From: Alistipes provencensis
Lineage (GTDB): Bacteria > Bacteroidota > Bacteroidia > Bacteroidales > Rikenellaceae
Length of the DNA stretch: 64,000 bases
Direction of reading: 5' to 3'
Assembly: GCF_900083545.1 (NCBI RefSeq)
Contig: NZ_LT559262.1
Span: 3,708,324 to 3,772,323, forward strand
Made by a program: the position numbers and the translations under genes. Of the stretch, positions 18,200-27,533 are shown in pieces; within the stretch, counting starts at the first letter, position 1; the number at the start of each line of letters is the position of its first letter. Below the pieces are notes generated by a model. That model was given only the letters and a program-made list of their open reading frames with translations. It searched no databases and was not told where the DNA came from.

Positions 18200-20242
18200 T
18201 CAGGCTTCTTCGGGCAGATCGAAAGGAACTTCGAAGATCATCCGGCATCCTTCGGTGTAAGCCGGATCGATCCGCAGACTTCCGCCCATCTTGGCGGCGA
18301 TGAGCCGGCAGACGGGCAGTCCGAGGCCCGTGCCCTGAGCAAAGGTGTCGAGTTTGACGAAACGTTCGAAAACCGCCTCCTGCTCCTCCGCGGGAATGCC
18401 CGGGCCGGTGTCGGAAACGGTGAAGAGCATCGTCCGCTCGGGAATCCGGCATGTATAGGTCAGGATGATCTCACCCCTGACGGTGAATTTCGCGGCATTG
18501 TGCAGCAAATGCTGGAGCACCTGCACGATTCGCTTGGAGTTGGTATGCAGCACGGGGTCCTCGGCCGAAGGCTCGAAGATCATCGTAACGCCGGCCTTGA
18601 GCTGCGAGAGCGCCTTGGCCACGCACTCGTGGCAGCGGTCGTTGATCGAGCAGTAGTCCGTGCGGGGCAGCACCTCGGTCTGGTCGAGGTAGGCGAGGTC
18701 GAGCACGTCGTCGACCATCCGCAGCAGGCTGAGGCTGCTGGCCTCGATGATCGAGACATACTCCTCGACCGTCGGGTCGTCGCGGAATTTCGAAACCAAG
18801 ACCTGCGAGAAGCCCATGATCGAGTTGAGCGGCGTGCGCACCTCGTGCGACATGCTCTGGATGAAGTTGCTCTTCATCTGGCTCGCCTGCTCGGCGCGCT
18901 CCTTGGCCGTGCGGAGCTCCTCCCCCACGGCCATCAGGTCGCGGTTCTGCGCCTTCACGACCTCCTCGGAGGCTTTCAGGCGGCGGTTGAGCCGCATCTG
19001 GCGCGCAAATCCCAGTCCGCCGAGGGCCAGTACGCCGCCCAGCAGCGCGATGATCAGGTAGGTGTTGCGCAGCCGTTTCTGCTGCAGAGCCAACTGCAGT
19101 TCCCGGGTCTCGGTCTGCAGGCGGGCGATCTCGAGGATGCCCGAAAAGTCATCCGTGGCGCTGCGGATCTCCGCACTGCGCACCGAATCGGACTTCTGGA
19201 TATATTCGCGGTAATTCTCCGCAGCGCGGCGCATGTCGCCCATCAGCCAATAGATGTTGCCCTGCTCGCGCAGCAGCGAATGGTGGACATAGCCCTCGGC
19301 GCGCTGCACCGAGTCGGCGAGCGCCTCCCGCACCACCTCCAGCGCCCTGCCGTACTGCCCAGTAGTGCGGTAATACTCGGTTCTCAGGTAGCGCAGCCCC
19401 GGAAGATAGGCTATCATCGAGGGGTTGTCGCGGAAGCGCATCTCGGCGGAATCGATATACTTCCGGGCCATGTCGTAATTCTTCCGGTGGAGGTAATAGA
19501 GGGTCGTGGCCTTGTCCAGCGTGAACTGCTGGTAGGGATATTTCGAATGCAGGGCCCGCCCTTTGCGCAGGGCCAGCAGGGCCGAATCGGGCATGTCGAG
19601 CTCGAGGGCGCACTGGGCCATCGAGGCGTACTGCGTCGGCAGGTTGATGTCCTCGATCCCGTTGCTCTCCAGCACGTCGATCTGGCGCCGGAAATTCTCA
19701 TAGGCCCGGTCGAACGTGTTTTGCACGAGGTAGAGGTTGGCCAGCAGGCGGTAACAGGTGGCCACGCCCAACTGGTAATTGTCGGCCTCGGCTTCGGCGA
19801 GCATCCGGCGGGTCTCGTACACCGCCACGTTGAACTGGTTCTGCTTGGTGTAGTAGGTCACCAGCCGGTTGCCCCAAGCAAAATAATAGAAATAGGCCAG
19901 CTCGTCCTGCTTGCCGTGCTCGAGGCAGAACTCCTTCACGCGCTTCACCCCCTCGAGAATACCCTCGCGGTCGTTCCGGAAATAGTAGTGGTCCATCTTG
20001 AGGCTGAGGGCGACGGCCTGCATGTGCAGCCATCCGCTCGCCGCGGCGCGCTCGAAAAGGGTGTCGCACATCAGCAGCCCCTCGGGGGTGTTCAACTGCG
20101 CCTTGATTTGCCGGCAGTAGACTTTCAGCAGGCTGTCCGCCACGGAATCTCCGCGTCCCGGCTCGGCATGCACCGTCGGGGCACATGCGAAAAAGGCGAG
20201 GATAAGGAGGACCAACAGGCGGGAACAGGCGGGACGGGACAT
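18200..20242 (-). CDS. Orphan sensor histidine kinase with TPR sensor domain
   Basis: Membrane-bound histidine kinase of 680 residues. It has a signal peptide (SRLLVLLILAFFACAPTVHA), a periplasmic region of about 350 residues made of TPR-like helical repeats, one transmembrane helix (NTYLIIALLGGVLALGGLGFA), a coiled coil, and a HisKA domain with phospho-acceptor His466 in MSHEVRTPLNSIMGF. The ATPase domain contains LLHNAAKFT (N box), DTGPGIP (G1) and GTGLGLPVCR (G2). No receiver domain or response-regulator gene is adjacent, so the partner lies elsewhere. It has its own promoter and is transcribed away from the peptide-transporter gene terminator. Confidence 0.9.
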   Translation of the reverse strand: MSRPACSRLLVLLILAFFACAPTVHAEPGRGDSVADSLLKVYCRQIKAQLNTPEGLLMCDTLFERAAASGWLHMQAVALSLKMDHYYFRNDREGILEGVKRVKEFCLEHGKQDELAYFYYFAWGNRLVTYYTKQNQFNVAVYETRRMLAEAEADNYQLGVATCYRLLANLYLVQNTFDRAYENFRRQIDVLESNGIEDINLPTQYASMAQCALELDMPDSALLALRKGRALHSKYPYQQFTLDKATTLYYLHRKNYDMARKYIDSAEMRFRDNPSMIAYLPGLRYLRTEYYRTTGQYGRALEVVREALADSVQRAEGYVHHSLLREQGNIYWLMGDMRRAAENYREYIQKSDSVRSAEIRSATDDFSGILEIARLQTETRELQLALQQKRLRNTYLIIALLGGVLALGGLGFARQMRLNRRLKASEEVVKAQNRDLMAVGEELRTAKERAEQASQMKSNFIQSMSHEVRTPLNSIMGFSQVLVSKFRDDPTVEEYVSIIEASSLSLLRMVDDVLDLAYLDQTEVLPRTDYCSINDRCHECVAKALSQLKAGVTMIFEPSAEDPVLHTNSKRIVQVLQHLLHNAAKFTVRGEIILTYTCRIPERTMLFTVSDTGPGIPAEEQEAVFERFVKLDTFAQGTGLGLPVCRLIAAKMGGSLRIDPAYTEGCRMIFEVPFDLPEEA

Positions 20243-20262
20243 GAGGAAATTCGTTTATTTGA

Positions 20263-20294
20263 CAAATATAGCACTAATCCCGCTGAAAATCAAA
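20263..20294 (-). promoter_or_regulatory. Promoter of the TPR histidine kinase gene
   Basis: Minus-strand match to the Bacteroidetes sigma consensus: TTTG (20291-20294), 20-nt spacer, TATATTTG (20263-20270). The start codon is about 20 nt downstream. Confidence 0.7.
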
Positions 20295-20314
20295 TTTCGG
20301 AGCGGCAAGTGAAC

Positions 20315-20345
20315 AAAAAAGGCCGCCGCGGAAACCGCAGCGGCC
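20315..20345 (-). terminator. Rho-independent terminator of the peptide transporter gene
   Basis: An 11-position stem (20321-20331 with 20335-20345, one mismatch, 3-nt loop) is followed on the minus strand by six T (20315-20320). It begins 19 nt after the transporter stop codon. Confidence 0.85.
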
Positions 20346-20364
20346 GTATGGAAAATCGTCCGGA

Positions 20365-21912
20365 TTATTTGGTGACCCGTTCGAGCCAGCGTACCATCGA
20401 GAGCATGACGAGCATCGACAGGCCGCAGGCGGCGACGAACACGGCCCATGTAGCCCACATCGGGGTGTGGAGGTAGAGCCATCCGCCGACGAACAGCAGG
20501 GCGTTGCCCACGGCCGTGGCTGCCAGCCAGAAGCCCTGCATCAGACCCTGCATGTGGGGAGGCGCCACCTTCGACACGAAGGCGAGGCCCAGCGGCGAGA
20601 TGAAGAGCTCGGCGACGGTGAGGATGAAGTAGAGCCCCACCATCACCCACGGGGTGACGAGGATCGACTGCACCTCCTCGGCGCGCATGCCGGCCAGCGC
20701 GGTTTTTGTCGGCAGGGCCAGCGAGAAGAGCATCAGGAAGACATAGGCCGCCGCCGCGATGCCCATGCCGATGGCGATCTTCATCGGGGTCGAGACCTCG
20801 ATGTTGCGCTTGCGCAGCCAGCCGAAGAACCACATGATGATCGGCGTGAGGAAGACGACGAAGAAGGGATTGACGCTCTGGAATATCTCCGCGCCCTTGA
20901 TGGTCGTGAAGCCCAGATCGATGTTGATGACGTCGAGGTTCACATAGTCACGGGCGAAATAGGTCAGCGAATAACCGTTCTGGTGGAACGACACCCAGAA
21001 GAAGATCACCACGCCGAAGACAGCGAACAGGGCGTAGATGCGCTGGCGAATCTCCTGTGCGGACATCTTGATCTCCTCGGCCGAAGCTTTGGCGCCCGGG
21101 GCGGCCTTCTTCGAAGGATCGGGGAACTGCTTGCGGTTGGCCATGTAGATCGCCAGCGAGATGAGCATCATCACGATGGCCGCGATGAAGGCGTAGTGGA
21201 AACCGCGGTTGAAGACGTCGAGGTAGGTGTTGCAGAAAGCCCCGAGGTCGCTCACGGGCGTGCCGTCGAGGTGCGCCGCCGAAGCGTAGGAGTTGAGGTT
21301 GGCAAGCCCTTCGCCCACCATGTCCTCGCCTTTGGCCAGATATTCGTGGCACAGCGCGGGGAGTTTGGCGTTGTAGTCGAAATTGTTGACCTTCAGCCAC
21401 CAGTTACGCACGCCGATGGCGACGAACGGGGCGAAGAAACCACCGATGTTGATGAACATGTAGAAAATCTGGAAACCCGATTCACGCTTGGGGCCGAACT
21501 CGGCGTTGTCGTACATCTGCCCCACGAGCGCCTGAAGGTTGCCCTTGAAAAGACCGTTACCGAAGGCGATCACCAGCAGTCCCAGACAGGTGAGCGTCAG
21601 ATAGAGCCCCAGATTCGGCACGGGCGTCGGCGTCGGGATGGCGATGAGCAGGTACCCCACGCTCATCACGATCAGACCCCACATGATCGTGGCCTTGTAG
21701 TTCTTGGTCTTGTCGGCAATGATACCGCCGACCAGCGCCAGCAGGTAGATCGAAGCGTAGAAGCCCGAATAAATATACCCTGCCGTCGCCTCGTCCAAAC
21801 CGAACTTGGCCGAGATGAACAGGGTCAGGATAGCCATCATGATATAGAAACCGAAGCGTTCGCCCATGTTGGCGAGGGCCGCCGCGATCAATCCTTTGGG
21901 TTGTCCTTTCAT
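20365..21912 (-). CDS. POT/PTR-family proton-dependent oligopeptide transporter
   Basis: Major-facilitator-type peptide symporter of 515 residues with about 12 or more transmembrane helices. The POT signature ExxERFxxY is present as NMGERFGFYIM in the first helix, and the family motif GGIIADKTKNYKATIMWG lies between helices 2 and 3. A second conserved block (GFQIFYMFINIGGFFAPF) matches the PTR2 signature. It imports di- and tripeptides with protons. It is monocistronic, with its own promoter and terminator. Confidence 0.92.
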   Translation of the reverse strand: MKGQPKGLIAAALANMGERFGFYIMMAILTLFISAKFGLDEATAGYIYSGFYASIYLLALVGGIIADKTKNYKATIMWGLIVMSVGYLLIAIPTPTPVPNLGLYLTLTCLGLLVIAFGNGLFKGNLQALVGQMYDNAEFGPKRESGFQIFYMFINIGGFFAPFVAIGVRNWWLKVNNFDYNAKLPALCHEYLAKGEDMVGEGLANLNSYASAAHLDGTPVSDLGAFCNTYLDVFNRGFHYAFIAAIVMMLISLAIYMANRKQFPDPSKKAAPGAKASAEEIKMSAQEIRQRIYALFAVFGVVIFFWVSFHQNGYSLTYFARDYVNLDVINIDLGFTTIKGAEIFQSVNPFFVVFLTPIIMWFFGWLRKRNIEVSTPMKIAIGMGIAAAAYVFLMLFSLALPTKTALAGMRAEEVQSILVTPWVMVGLYFILTVAELFISPLGLAFVSKVAPPHMQGLMQGFWLAATAVGNALLFVGGWLYLHTPMWATWAVFVAACGLSMLVMLSMVRWLERVTK

Positions 21913-21969
21913 AAGATTTTTAGAGTATTAGTAAAGTGTTAGTAATAAGGATTCATTCCAGTTCGCTGA

Positions 21970-21977
21970 CAAAGATA
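21970..21977 (-). promoter_or_regulatory. -7 element of the peptide transporter gene
   Basis: TATCTTTG on the minus strand, about 58 nt before the start codon, matches the Bacteroidetes -7 consensus TAnnTTTG. No convincing -33 motif was found. Confidence 0.55.
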
Positions 21978-22056
21978 AAAAAATTTTCAGTATATTCAGT
22001 TTTCAACGATACTTTTATCAGTCGGAAAGTTTTGCCGCACCGCACGGCGATTCGGT

Positions 22057-22087
22057 TTTGAACTCTTCCGATTTTTTCCTATATTTG
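22057..22087 (+). promoter_or_regulatory. Promoter of the glycogen branching enzyme gene
   Basis: TTTG (22057-22060), 19-nt spacer, TATATTTG (22080-22087): an exact Bacteroidetes consensus promoter, giving a leader of about 15 nt before the start at 22110. Confidence 0.8.
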
Positions 22088-22109
22088 TCAATAATCAGAA
22101 ATTTCAGCC

Positions 22110-24146
22110 ATGGAAAAACCGACCCGAAGGCTGCCCGTCGTCGAACGCGACGCATGGCTGCAGCCCGTCGAAGAACATATCAACCGCCGTCACGCACAAT
22201 ACGAGCGGCAGATGGAGCGGATCGCCGGTTCGTCGGGGTCGATCGTGGACTACGCCAACGGCTACCGCTATTTCGGCTGGCAGCGCGACGAGGCGCTCGA
22301 CGGCTGGTGGCTGCGCGAGTGGCTGCCGGGGGCGCACGACGTCTACGTCTTCGGCGATTTCAACAACTGGCAGCGCACCGAAATCCGCATGCACCGGGAC
22401 TCCGCAGGGGTCTGGAGCGCCTTTTTCCCCACGGCGATGTACCGCGACCGGCTGGTCCACGGCTCGCTCTACAAACTCCACGTCCACGGCGACAACGGCT
22501 GGCTGGACCGCATTCCGGCCTACGCCACACGCGTGGTGCAGGACGAGACGACCAAAGACTACACGGCGCAGTTCTGGGCCCCCGCCGAGCCGTTCGACTG
22601 GCGGGGCGACGCGTTCGACGCCTCGAAAATCGGCAGCCTATTGATATATGAAGCCCATGTGGGCATGGCTCAGGAGCGCGAGGGCGTGGGCACCTACCGC
22701 GAATTCACCGAAAAGATACTCCCCACCATCAAGAAAGACGGCTACAACGCCGTGCAACTGATGGCCGTGGCCGAACACCCCTACTACGGCTCGTTCGGCT
22801 ACCATGTGTCGAGCTTCTTCGCCCCGTCGTCGCGCTGCGGCACCCCCGAGGAGCTGAAGGAGCTGATCCGCCGGGCCCATGAACTCGGACTGGCCGTCAT
22901 CATGGACTTGGTGCACGCCCACTATGTGAAGAACCTCAACGAGGGGATCAACGAGCTCGACGGCACCGACCACCTCTACTCGCCGGCGGGCGAGGCGGGC
23001 TACCAGCCCTACTGGGATTCGAAGCTCTTCGACTACGGCAAGGAGGAGGTGCGGCATTTCCTGCTGTCGAACGTCAAATACTGGCTCGACGAGTTCCATT
23101 TCGACGGCTACCGCTTCGACGGCGTGACCTCGATGATCTACCACCACCACGGCTATGTGACATTCGACTCGCGCGACCGCTTCTTCGACCCGGGAGTCAA
23201 CGAGGAGGCGCTCCTGTACCTCACCCTCGCCAACCGCCTCGCGCACGACTTCCGGCCGTCGGCGGTGACCATCGCCGAGGACGTGAGCGGCATGCCGGGC
23301 ATGTGCATCCCGATCGCCGACGGCGGCGTCGGCTTCGACTACCGCCTCGGGATGGCCATTCCCGACTTCTGGATCAAGCAACTGAAAGAGGTCCCCGACG
23401 AGGAGTGGAACATCTGGGAGATGTGGTCCGTCCTGACCGACCGCCTGCCCGAAGTGAAGACCGTGGCCTATGCCGAATCGCACGATCAGGCGCTGGTGGG
23501 CGACAAGACGCTGGCTTTCCGGCTGATGGACAAGGAGATGTATTTCCACATGGACCGCGCTTCGGAGAGCGTCGTGATCGACCGCGGCATGGCCCTGCAC
23601 AAGATGATCCGCCTGATGACCATCTCCACGGGCGGGCAGGCCTACCTCAACTTCATGGGCAACGAGTTCGGGCATCCCGAGTGGATCGACTTTCCGCGCG
23701 AGGGCAACGGATGGAGCTACGCCCACGCCCGGCGGCAGTGGTCGCTGGCCAAAAACGGATTTCTGCGCTATGCGTGGCTGGGGGATTTCGACCGGGCGAT
23801 GATCCGGCTGGTAAAGAAATACAAGGTGCTCGAAGACGGCTACGCATGGAACCTGCTGATGGACGAGCACAACAAAACGATGGTCTTTTCACACGGCCGC
23901 CTGCTGTTCGTATTCAACTGGCACCCCACGGCCTCGATCCCCGACTACGAACTTCCGGTGCAGGGCCCGGGCAAATACGTCCCGGTGCTTTCGACCGACG
24001 AACGGCGGTTCGGCGGGCAGGAGCGGCAGTCGATGAAGGCCGAACATTTTTCGTTTCCCGCCAAGGGCGACGACGGGAAGGACTGCGCCCGTATCCGCAT
24101 TTACAACACCTCGCGCACGGCAACGGTCTACCTGCGGAAAAAGTAG
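22110..24146 (+). CDS. glgB: 1,4-alpha-glucan branching enzyme (GH13, eukaryote-like type)
   Basis: Cytoplasmic branching enzyme of 678 residues that makes alpha-1,6 branches in glycogen. It has an N-terminal CBM48 domain (about 65-170, REWLPGAHDVYVFGDFNNWQ) and a GH13 barrel with nucleophile Asp337 (DGYRFDGVTSM), acid/base Glu390 (TIAEDVSGMPG) and transition-state stabiliser Asp459 (AESHDQALVGDK). A C-terminal beta domain follows. The size and motifs (YHVSSFFAPSSRCGTPEEL) are closer to eukaryotic branching enzymes than to the classical bacterial GlgB, as is common in Bacteroidales. The gene follows its own consensus promoter; no other glycogen gene lies nearby. Confidence 0.93.
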   Translation: MEKPTRRLPVVERDAWLQPVEEHINRRHAQYERQMERIAGSSGSIVDYANGYRYFGWQRDEALDGWWLREWLPGAHDVYVFGDFNNWQRTEIRMHRDSAGVWSAFFPTAMYRDRLVHGSLYKLHVHGDNGWLDRIPAYATRVVQDETTKDYTAQFWAPAEPFDWRGDAFDASKIGSLLIYEAHVGMAQEREGVGTYREFTEKILPTIKKDGYNAVQLMAVAEHPYYGSFGYHVSSFFAPSSRCGTPEELKELIRRAHELGLAVIMDLVHAHYVKNLNEGINELDGTDHLYSPAGEAGYQPYWDSKLFDYGKEEVRHFLLSNVKYWLDEFHFDGYRFDGVTSMIYHHHGYVTFDSRDRFFDPGVNEEALLYLTLANRLAHDFRPSAVTIAEDVSGMPGMCIPIADGGVGFDYRLGMAIPDFWIKQLKEVPDEEWNIWEMWSVLTDRLPEVKTVAYAESHDQALVGDKTLAFRLMDKEMYFHMDRASESVVIDRGMALHKMIRLMTISTGGQAYLNFMGNEFGHPEWIDFPREGNGWSYAHARRQWSLAKNGFLRYAWLGDFDRAMIRLVKKYKVLEDGYAWNLLMDEHNKTMVFSHGRLLFVFNWHPTASIPDYELPVQGPGKYVPVLSTDERRFGGQERQSMKAEHFSFPAKGDDGKDCARIRIYNTSRTATVYLRKK

Positions 24147-24183
24147 TCGCCCAAACTTATTTTATTCATCATAAAAACTTATT

Positions 24184-24846
24184 ATGCCTATGCTAAATGC
24201 AAGCAACAGCAACGAAGTGTCTTTAAAGGAGTTGAGAGAAGGATTCTACAAATGCCGGTCTTTCGAGGTTCTGAACCTGTGGCGGCGATCGTTCCTTCTC
24301 TCCGTTTTTCAGTTCCTCTGTTTCACCCTCTACGGAGTACTGGCGTCCAGACTGCTGACCGCCGGTCCCGGAGCGGCCAACCCACTGGTCGTGAACGAAA
24401 TCGCCTGCGCAATAGCGCTGCTCGGGATGTCGTTCGCCCTCATCTGGATCATGATGGCCAAGGGGTCGAAAGCATGGTATGAGGTTTACGAACGCTACAT
24501 CTTCGAGATCGAGCGCGAGGAGACCGACGGACTGAGAATCCCGGAGCGCTATCGGCTGGGTGCCTTGTGCCGTCCTTGGGAGATGAACAGCAACCTGTTT
24601 TCGAAGAAAGCGGGCCGCTACTCCCCCTCACGGCTCAACATTACGATCGGAACGGTGCTGATGACAGCGTGGTTCGTCATCTTCCTCCTCCACTATATCG
24701 CCGGCATCGTCTGCTATATCGACGGCACAGCCAACCTTTGGCAGTCGGCGATCCTCGCGCTCATCCCGGCCGCTTTCCTCGCCATCGCCGTATCGGCGCT
24801 GTACAACAAGTGGGGACGCAGCCGGTCGCTGACGGAGACTATCTGA
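24184..24846 (+). CDS. Small integral membrane protein, possibly RipA-like
   Basis: Protein of 220 residues with four predicted transmembrane helices in two pairs (about 40-65 and 72-95, then about 155-178 and 185-205). Between the pairs lies a cytoplasmic stretch rich in charge, KAWYEVYERYIFEIEREETD. The paired-helix layout and the WYEVYE segment recall the octameric RipA-type membrane proteins, but this is a weak recognition. It starts 37 nt after the branching enzyme gene and ends just before a strong bidirectional terminator, so it may be cotranscribed. Function unknown. Confidence 0.7.
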   Translation: MPMLNASNSNEVSLKELREGFYKCRSFEVLNLWRRSFLLSVFQFLCFTLYGVLASRLLTAGPGAANPLVVNEIACAIALLGMSFALIWIMMAKGSKAWYEVYERYIFEIEREETDGLRIPERYRLGALCRPWEMNSNLFSKKAGRYSPSRLNITIGTVLMTAWFVIFLLHYIAGIVCYIDGTANLWQSAILALIPAAFLAIAVSALYNKWGRSRSLTETI

Positions 24847-24859
24847 AACACAACACCTT

Positions 24860-24896
24860 AAAAAAGGAGCGAATCTTACGATTCGCTCCTTTTTTT
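24860..24896. terminator. Bidirectional terminator between the membrane protein and tpx
   Basis: Stem AGGAGCGAAT/ATTCGCTCCT extended by A:T pairs on both sides (24860-24874 with 24881-24895) and a 6-nt loop. T-tracts exist on both strands, serving the convergent flanking genes. Confidence 0.88.
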
Positions 24897-24910
24897 GTCT
24901 CCGGCCCGGC

Positions 24911-25420
24911 CTACTTCGCCAGTTCGCGCACGAAGGCCAGCGCCTTCTCGTAGTCGGGTTCGTTGGTGATCTCGGGCACATACTCCACATAGCGCACCAC
25001 GTCGTCCTTGTCCACGACCACCACACCGCGGGCCAGCAGGCGCAGTTCGTCGATCACGAAGCCGTATTTGATGCCGAAATCCAGCTCCTTGTAGTCCGAG
25101 AAGACATGCACGCGGTCGATGCCTTCGGCGGCGCAGAAACGCTTCTGCGCAAAGGGCAGGTCCACCGACAGCGCCACGACGACCACGTCGTCGCCCAGCT
25201 TCGACGCCTCGCGGTTGAAACGGATGTTCTGCAACGAGCAGACCGGGGTGTCCACCGACGGAAAGACGCTGAAAATGCGCACCTTGCCGCGGAAAACGTC
25301 CGACGAAACGGGCTGCAGTCCCGCATCGATAACCGTAAATACGGGGGCCATCTCGCCCACCTTGCAGCGATTGCCGACAAGCGTCACGGGCTTGCCGCCG
25401 AAAGTTACTTTGTGATCCAT
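24911..25420 (-). CDS. tpx: Thiol peroxidase (Tpx-type peroxiredoxin)
   Basis: Atypical two-cysteine peroxiredoxin of 169 residues that reduces hydrogen peroxide and alkyl hydroperoxides using thioredoxin. The peroxidatic Cys61 lies in PSVDTPVCSLQNIRFN and the resolving Cys96 in AQKRFCAAEGI, matching the spacing of E. coli Tpx. The N-terminus MDHKVTFGGKPVTLVGN is typical of the family. The gene is monocistronic or weakly linked to its neighbours. Confidence 0.95.
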   Translation of the reverse strand: MDHKVTFGGKPVTLVGNRCKVGEMAPVFTVIDAGLQPVSSDVFRGKVRIFSVFPSVDTPVCSLQNIRFNREASKLGDDVVVVALSVDLPFAQKRFCAAEGIDRVHVFSDYKELDFGIKYGFVIDELRLLARGVVVVDKDDVVRYVEYVPEITNEPDYEKALAFVRELAK

Positions 25421-25462
25421 AATGCGTTTGTTTTTGAATGAATTTTACAATTCCGATGCCAC

Positions 25463-25480
25463 CCCGGCTAAGAGCCGGGA
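25463..25480. other. Short palindrome downstream of the amidohydrolase gene
   Basis: The stem CCCGGCT-AAG-AGCCGGG lies between the amidohydrolase stop (minus strand) and the tpx start. It could end amidohydrolase transcription, but no T-tract follows, so its function is unclear. Confidence 0.35.
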
Positions 25481-25519
25481 TTTAGGAACGATGCACCATA
25501 CAGCGCGAATCCGCTCCTG

Positions 25520-26833
25520 TCAACTTTTAGCCTTGATCCGCGCCACGGCCTCGGCCACCCCGCGGTAGAGCTCCGGCAGGTCGACACCCGCGATGCGGCG
25601 GTTCTCGACGACGATCCGTCCGCCGACCACGACCGTCTCGACATCCGACGCCTTGCCGCAGTAAACCACATTCGACACGACGTTGTGAACGGGCTGCAAA
25701 TGGGGTTTCTGCATATCCACGACGATCACGTCGGCCAGCGCACCCTCGCGGATCACCCCCAGCTCACCGTCGGCACAGCCCATCGCCCGGGCGCCGTTGG
25801 CCGTCGCCAGCCGCAGGGTCTCGTAAGCCGGAAGCGCCACGGGATCGCCCGTCGCGGATTTTTGCAGGAAAGCCGCCGTGCGGAGCTCCTCGAACATGTC
25901 GAGGTCGTTGTTCGAGCAGGTTCCGTCGGTGCCGATCGTCACGAGCGCACCCGCGGCCCGCAACTTCTCGACGGGAGCCACGCCGCTCGATATCTTCATG
26001 TTGCTCTGCGGATTGTGCGACACGGTGACGCCCCGCGCGGCGAGGGTCTCGATGTCGCTGTCGGTCACATGGACGCAGTGGGCGCCGATCGTCTTCGGGC
26101 CCAGCAGTCCCAACTGGTCAAGGTGTTCGACGGAGGTCTGTCCGTATTTCTCGCGCACGATGCGCACCTCGTCCTGCGTCTCCGAAATGTGGGTCATCAG
26201 GTGCAGGCCGTGTTTGTCGGCCAGCTCCTTGCCGCGCAGGAGGTTTTCGGGCGAGACGGTATAGGGCGAATGGGGCGCCACGGCGATCCGCACCCGGCCG
26301 GAACCGGCGGCGGCCAGCCGCACGGCCTCCTCGGCCTGCGGCAGCACCTCGTCGATGTTCGTATCGAAATAGTTGCAGCCCAGCAGGGCCCGGATGCCCA
26401 GCCGTTCGGCCACCTCCACGCAGCGGTTCTCGAAATAGTACATGTCGACGAACGAAGTCACGCCGCCCAACAGCATTTCGACGATGCCCAGCGTCATGCC
26501 CAGCTTCACGTCGTCCGGGGTCTGGTGCGCCTCGAAAGGCCAGATATAGTCGTGGAGCCACGCCATCAGCGAAATGTCGTCGGCATAGCTGCGCTGCAGG
26601 GTCATGGCCGCGTGGCAGTGGGTGTTCACCAGCCCCGGCATGAGGAGTTTGCCCCGGCAGTCGATCTCCCGGAGCCCGGGATGCGCCGCGCGGAACGCCG
26701 CAGCATCCGCCTCCGAGGCTGTCACCAGCGCGATGCGGTCGCCGTCTATGCCCACCGCACCCGTAAAGGTCCGGGATTCGTCGCCGGAAGCCGTCATCGG
26801 CAGCACCGTCGCGTTTGAAAAGAGTATAGCCAT
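25520..26833 (-). CDS. Amidohydrolase, S-adenosylhomocysteine/5'-methylthioadenosine deaminase-like
   Basis: Metal-dependent hydrolase of 437 residues in the TRZ/ATZ/MtaD branch of the amidohydrolase superfamily. Metal-binding and family motifs in order: NTHCHAAMTLQRS, APHSPYTVS, THISETQDEV, GAHCVHVTDSD, HNPQSNMKISSG and IGTDGTCSNNDLDMFEE. The likely reaction is deamination of adenosine-type compounds such as S-adenosylhomocysteine or methylthioadenosine. The start at 26833 is chosen; another Met at 26845 is possible, and the open frame further upstream begins with TTG inside a repeat element. Confidence 0.88.
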   Translation of the reverse strand: MAILFSNATVLPMTASGDESRTFTGAVGIDGDRIALVTASEADAAAFRAAHPGLREIDCRGKLLMPGLVNTHCHAAMTLQRSYADDISLMAWLHDYIWPFEAHQTPDDVKLGMTLGIVEMLLGGVTSFVDMYYFENRCVEVAERLGIRALLGCNYFDTNIDEVLPQAEEAVRLAAAGSGRVRIAVAPHSPYTVSPENLLRGKELADKHGLHLMTHISETQDEVRIVREKYGQTSVEHLDQLGLLGPKTIGAHCVHVTDSDIETLAARGVTVSHNPQSNMKISSGVAPVEKLRAAGALVTIGTDGTCSNNDLDMFEELRTAAFLQKSATGDPVALPAYETLRLATANGARAMGCADGELGVIREGALADVIVVDMQKPHLQPVHNVVSNVVYCGKASDVETVVVGGRIVVENRRIAGVDLPELYRGVAEAVARIKAKS

Positions 26834-26878
26834 ATTTCGGTCCATTATGTCATCCGGCCCTGAATTGCTCCCTTGTTT

Positions 26879-26942
26879 CAAGTCCCCGCCAAGGCGGGGG
26901 TTTGGGGGTGGGTCAAACCTGCAAACGACGCCGGAGGCGGCG
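26879..26942 (-). repeat. Two-hairpin intergenic repeat, copy C (inverted)
   Basis: Reverse-strand copy of the element also found at 28301 and 29533. Read on the minus strand it has a first hairpin (CGCCG/CGGCG), the conserved core ACCCACCCCCAAACCCC, a second hairpin (CCCCGCC/GGCGGGG, loop TT) and a terminal CTTG. It lies between the amidohydrolase and the DUF1573 gene. Confidence 0.8.
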
Positions 26943-26990
26943 AAAACGGCGGTCGACAGCGTTTCAGGATATCAATGACTCGTTACATTC

Positions 26991-27431
26991 TTACTTGTAT
27001 TTCACCTTCACCTTATCGGTCTTGATCTTGCCGCGCTGGGGCTTGTCGATGGAGTTGCCCTGCACGGTAATCACGTCGCGGCCGTCCACCGAGTTGGAAT
27101 AGACCTGAATCACCTTGTTGAAGGCTCCCGGCTCGCTCTTGTGGGGTTCGTACACAATGCGGATCACCCCCGAATCGGCGGGCGCGACGGGGCGCTTCGA
27201 GAACGACGCGCCGAGACACGAGCACGAGGTGATGACACGCACGATGACCAGCGGTGCCGTACCGTCGTTGACGAACTTGAATTCGTGCACCAGATCGCCG
27301 CCCTTGCGCGGCACGTCGCCGAAATCGTAGGTCGGGTTGTCCATCTTCAGGTGCGCCCCTTTTGCAGGCTTTCCGGCGTGTGCCGCTCCGAAAAGCAGGC
27401 AGGCCGAAAGAATTAACAGGATATATCGCAT
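26991..27431 (-). CDS. DUF1573-domain exported protein
   Basis: Exported protein of 146 residues with a signal peptide (MRYILLILSACLLFGAAHAG). The DUF1573 immunoglobulin-like domain covers most of it: YDFGDVPRKGGDLVHEFKF, then APLVIVRVITSCSCLGASF and a final strand VITVQGNSI. The SCSC motif is conserved in this family. Members are abundant in Bacteroidetes, probably periplasmic, and of unknown function. ATG at 27431 is preferred over the TTG two codons upstream. Confidence 0.88.
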   Translation of the reverse strand: MRYILLILSACLLFGAAHAGKPAKGAHLKMDNPTYDFGDVPRKGGDLVHEFKFVNDGTAPLVIVRVITSCSCLGASFSKRPVAPADSGVIRIVYEPHKSEPGAFNKVIQVYSNSVDGRDVITVQGNSIDKPQRGKIKTDKVKVKYK

Positions 27432-27533
27432 AGCCAAAATTTGTATTTATCCAATATCATACCAAGCGTCCGAAACGCCGGCTCTTAACCGGGCGGGGAA
27501 CCGGGTAAAAAACGAACACTGCCCAAGACGCCC

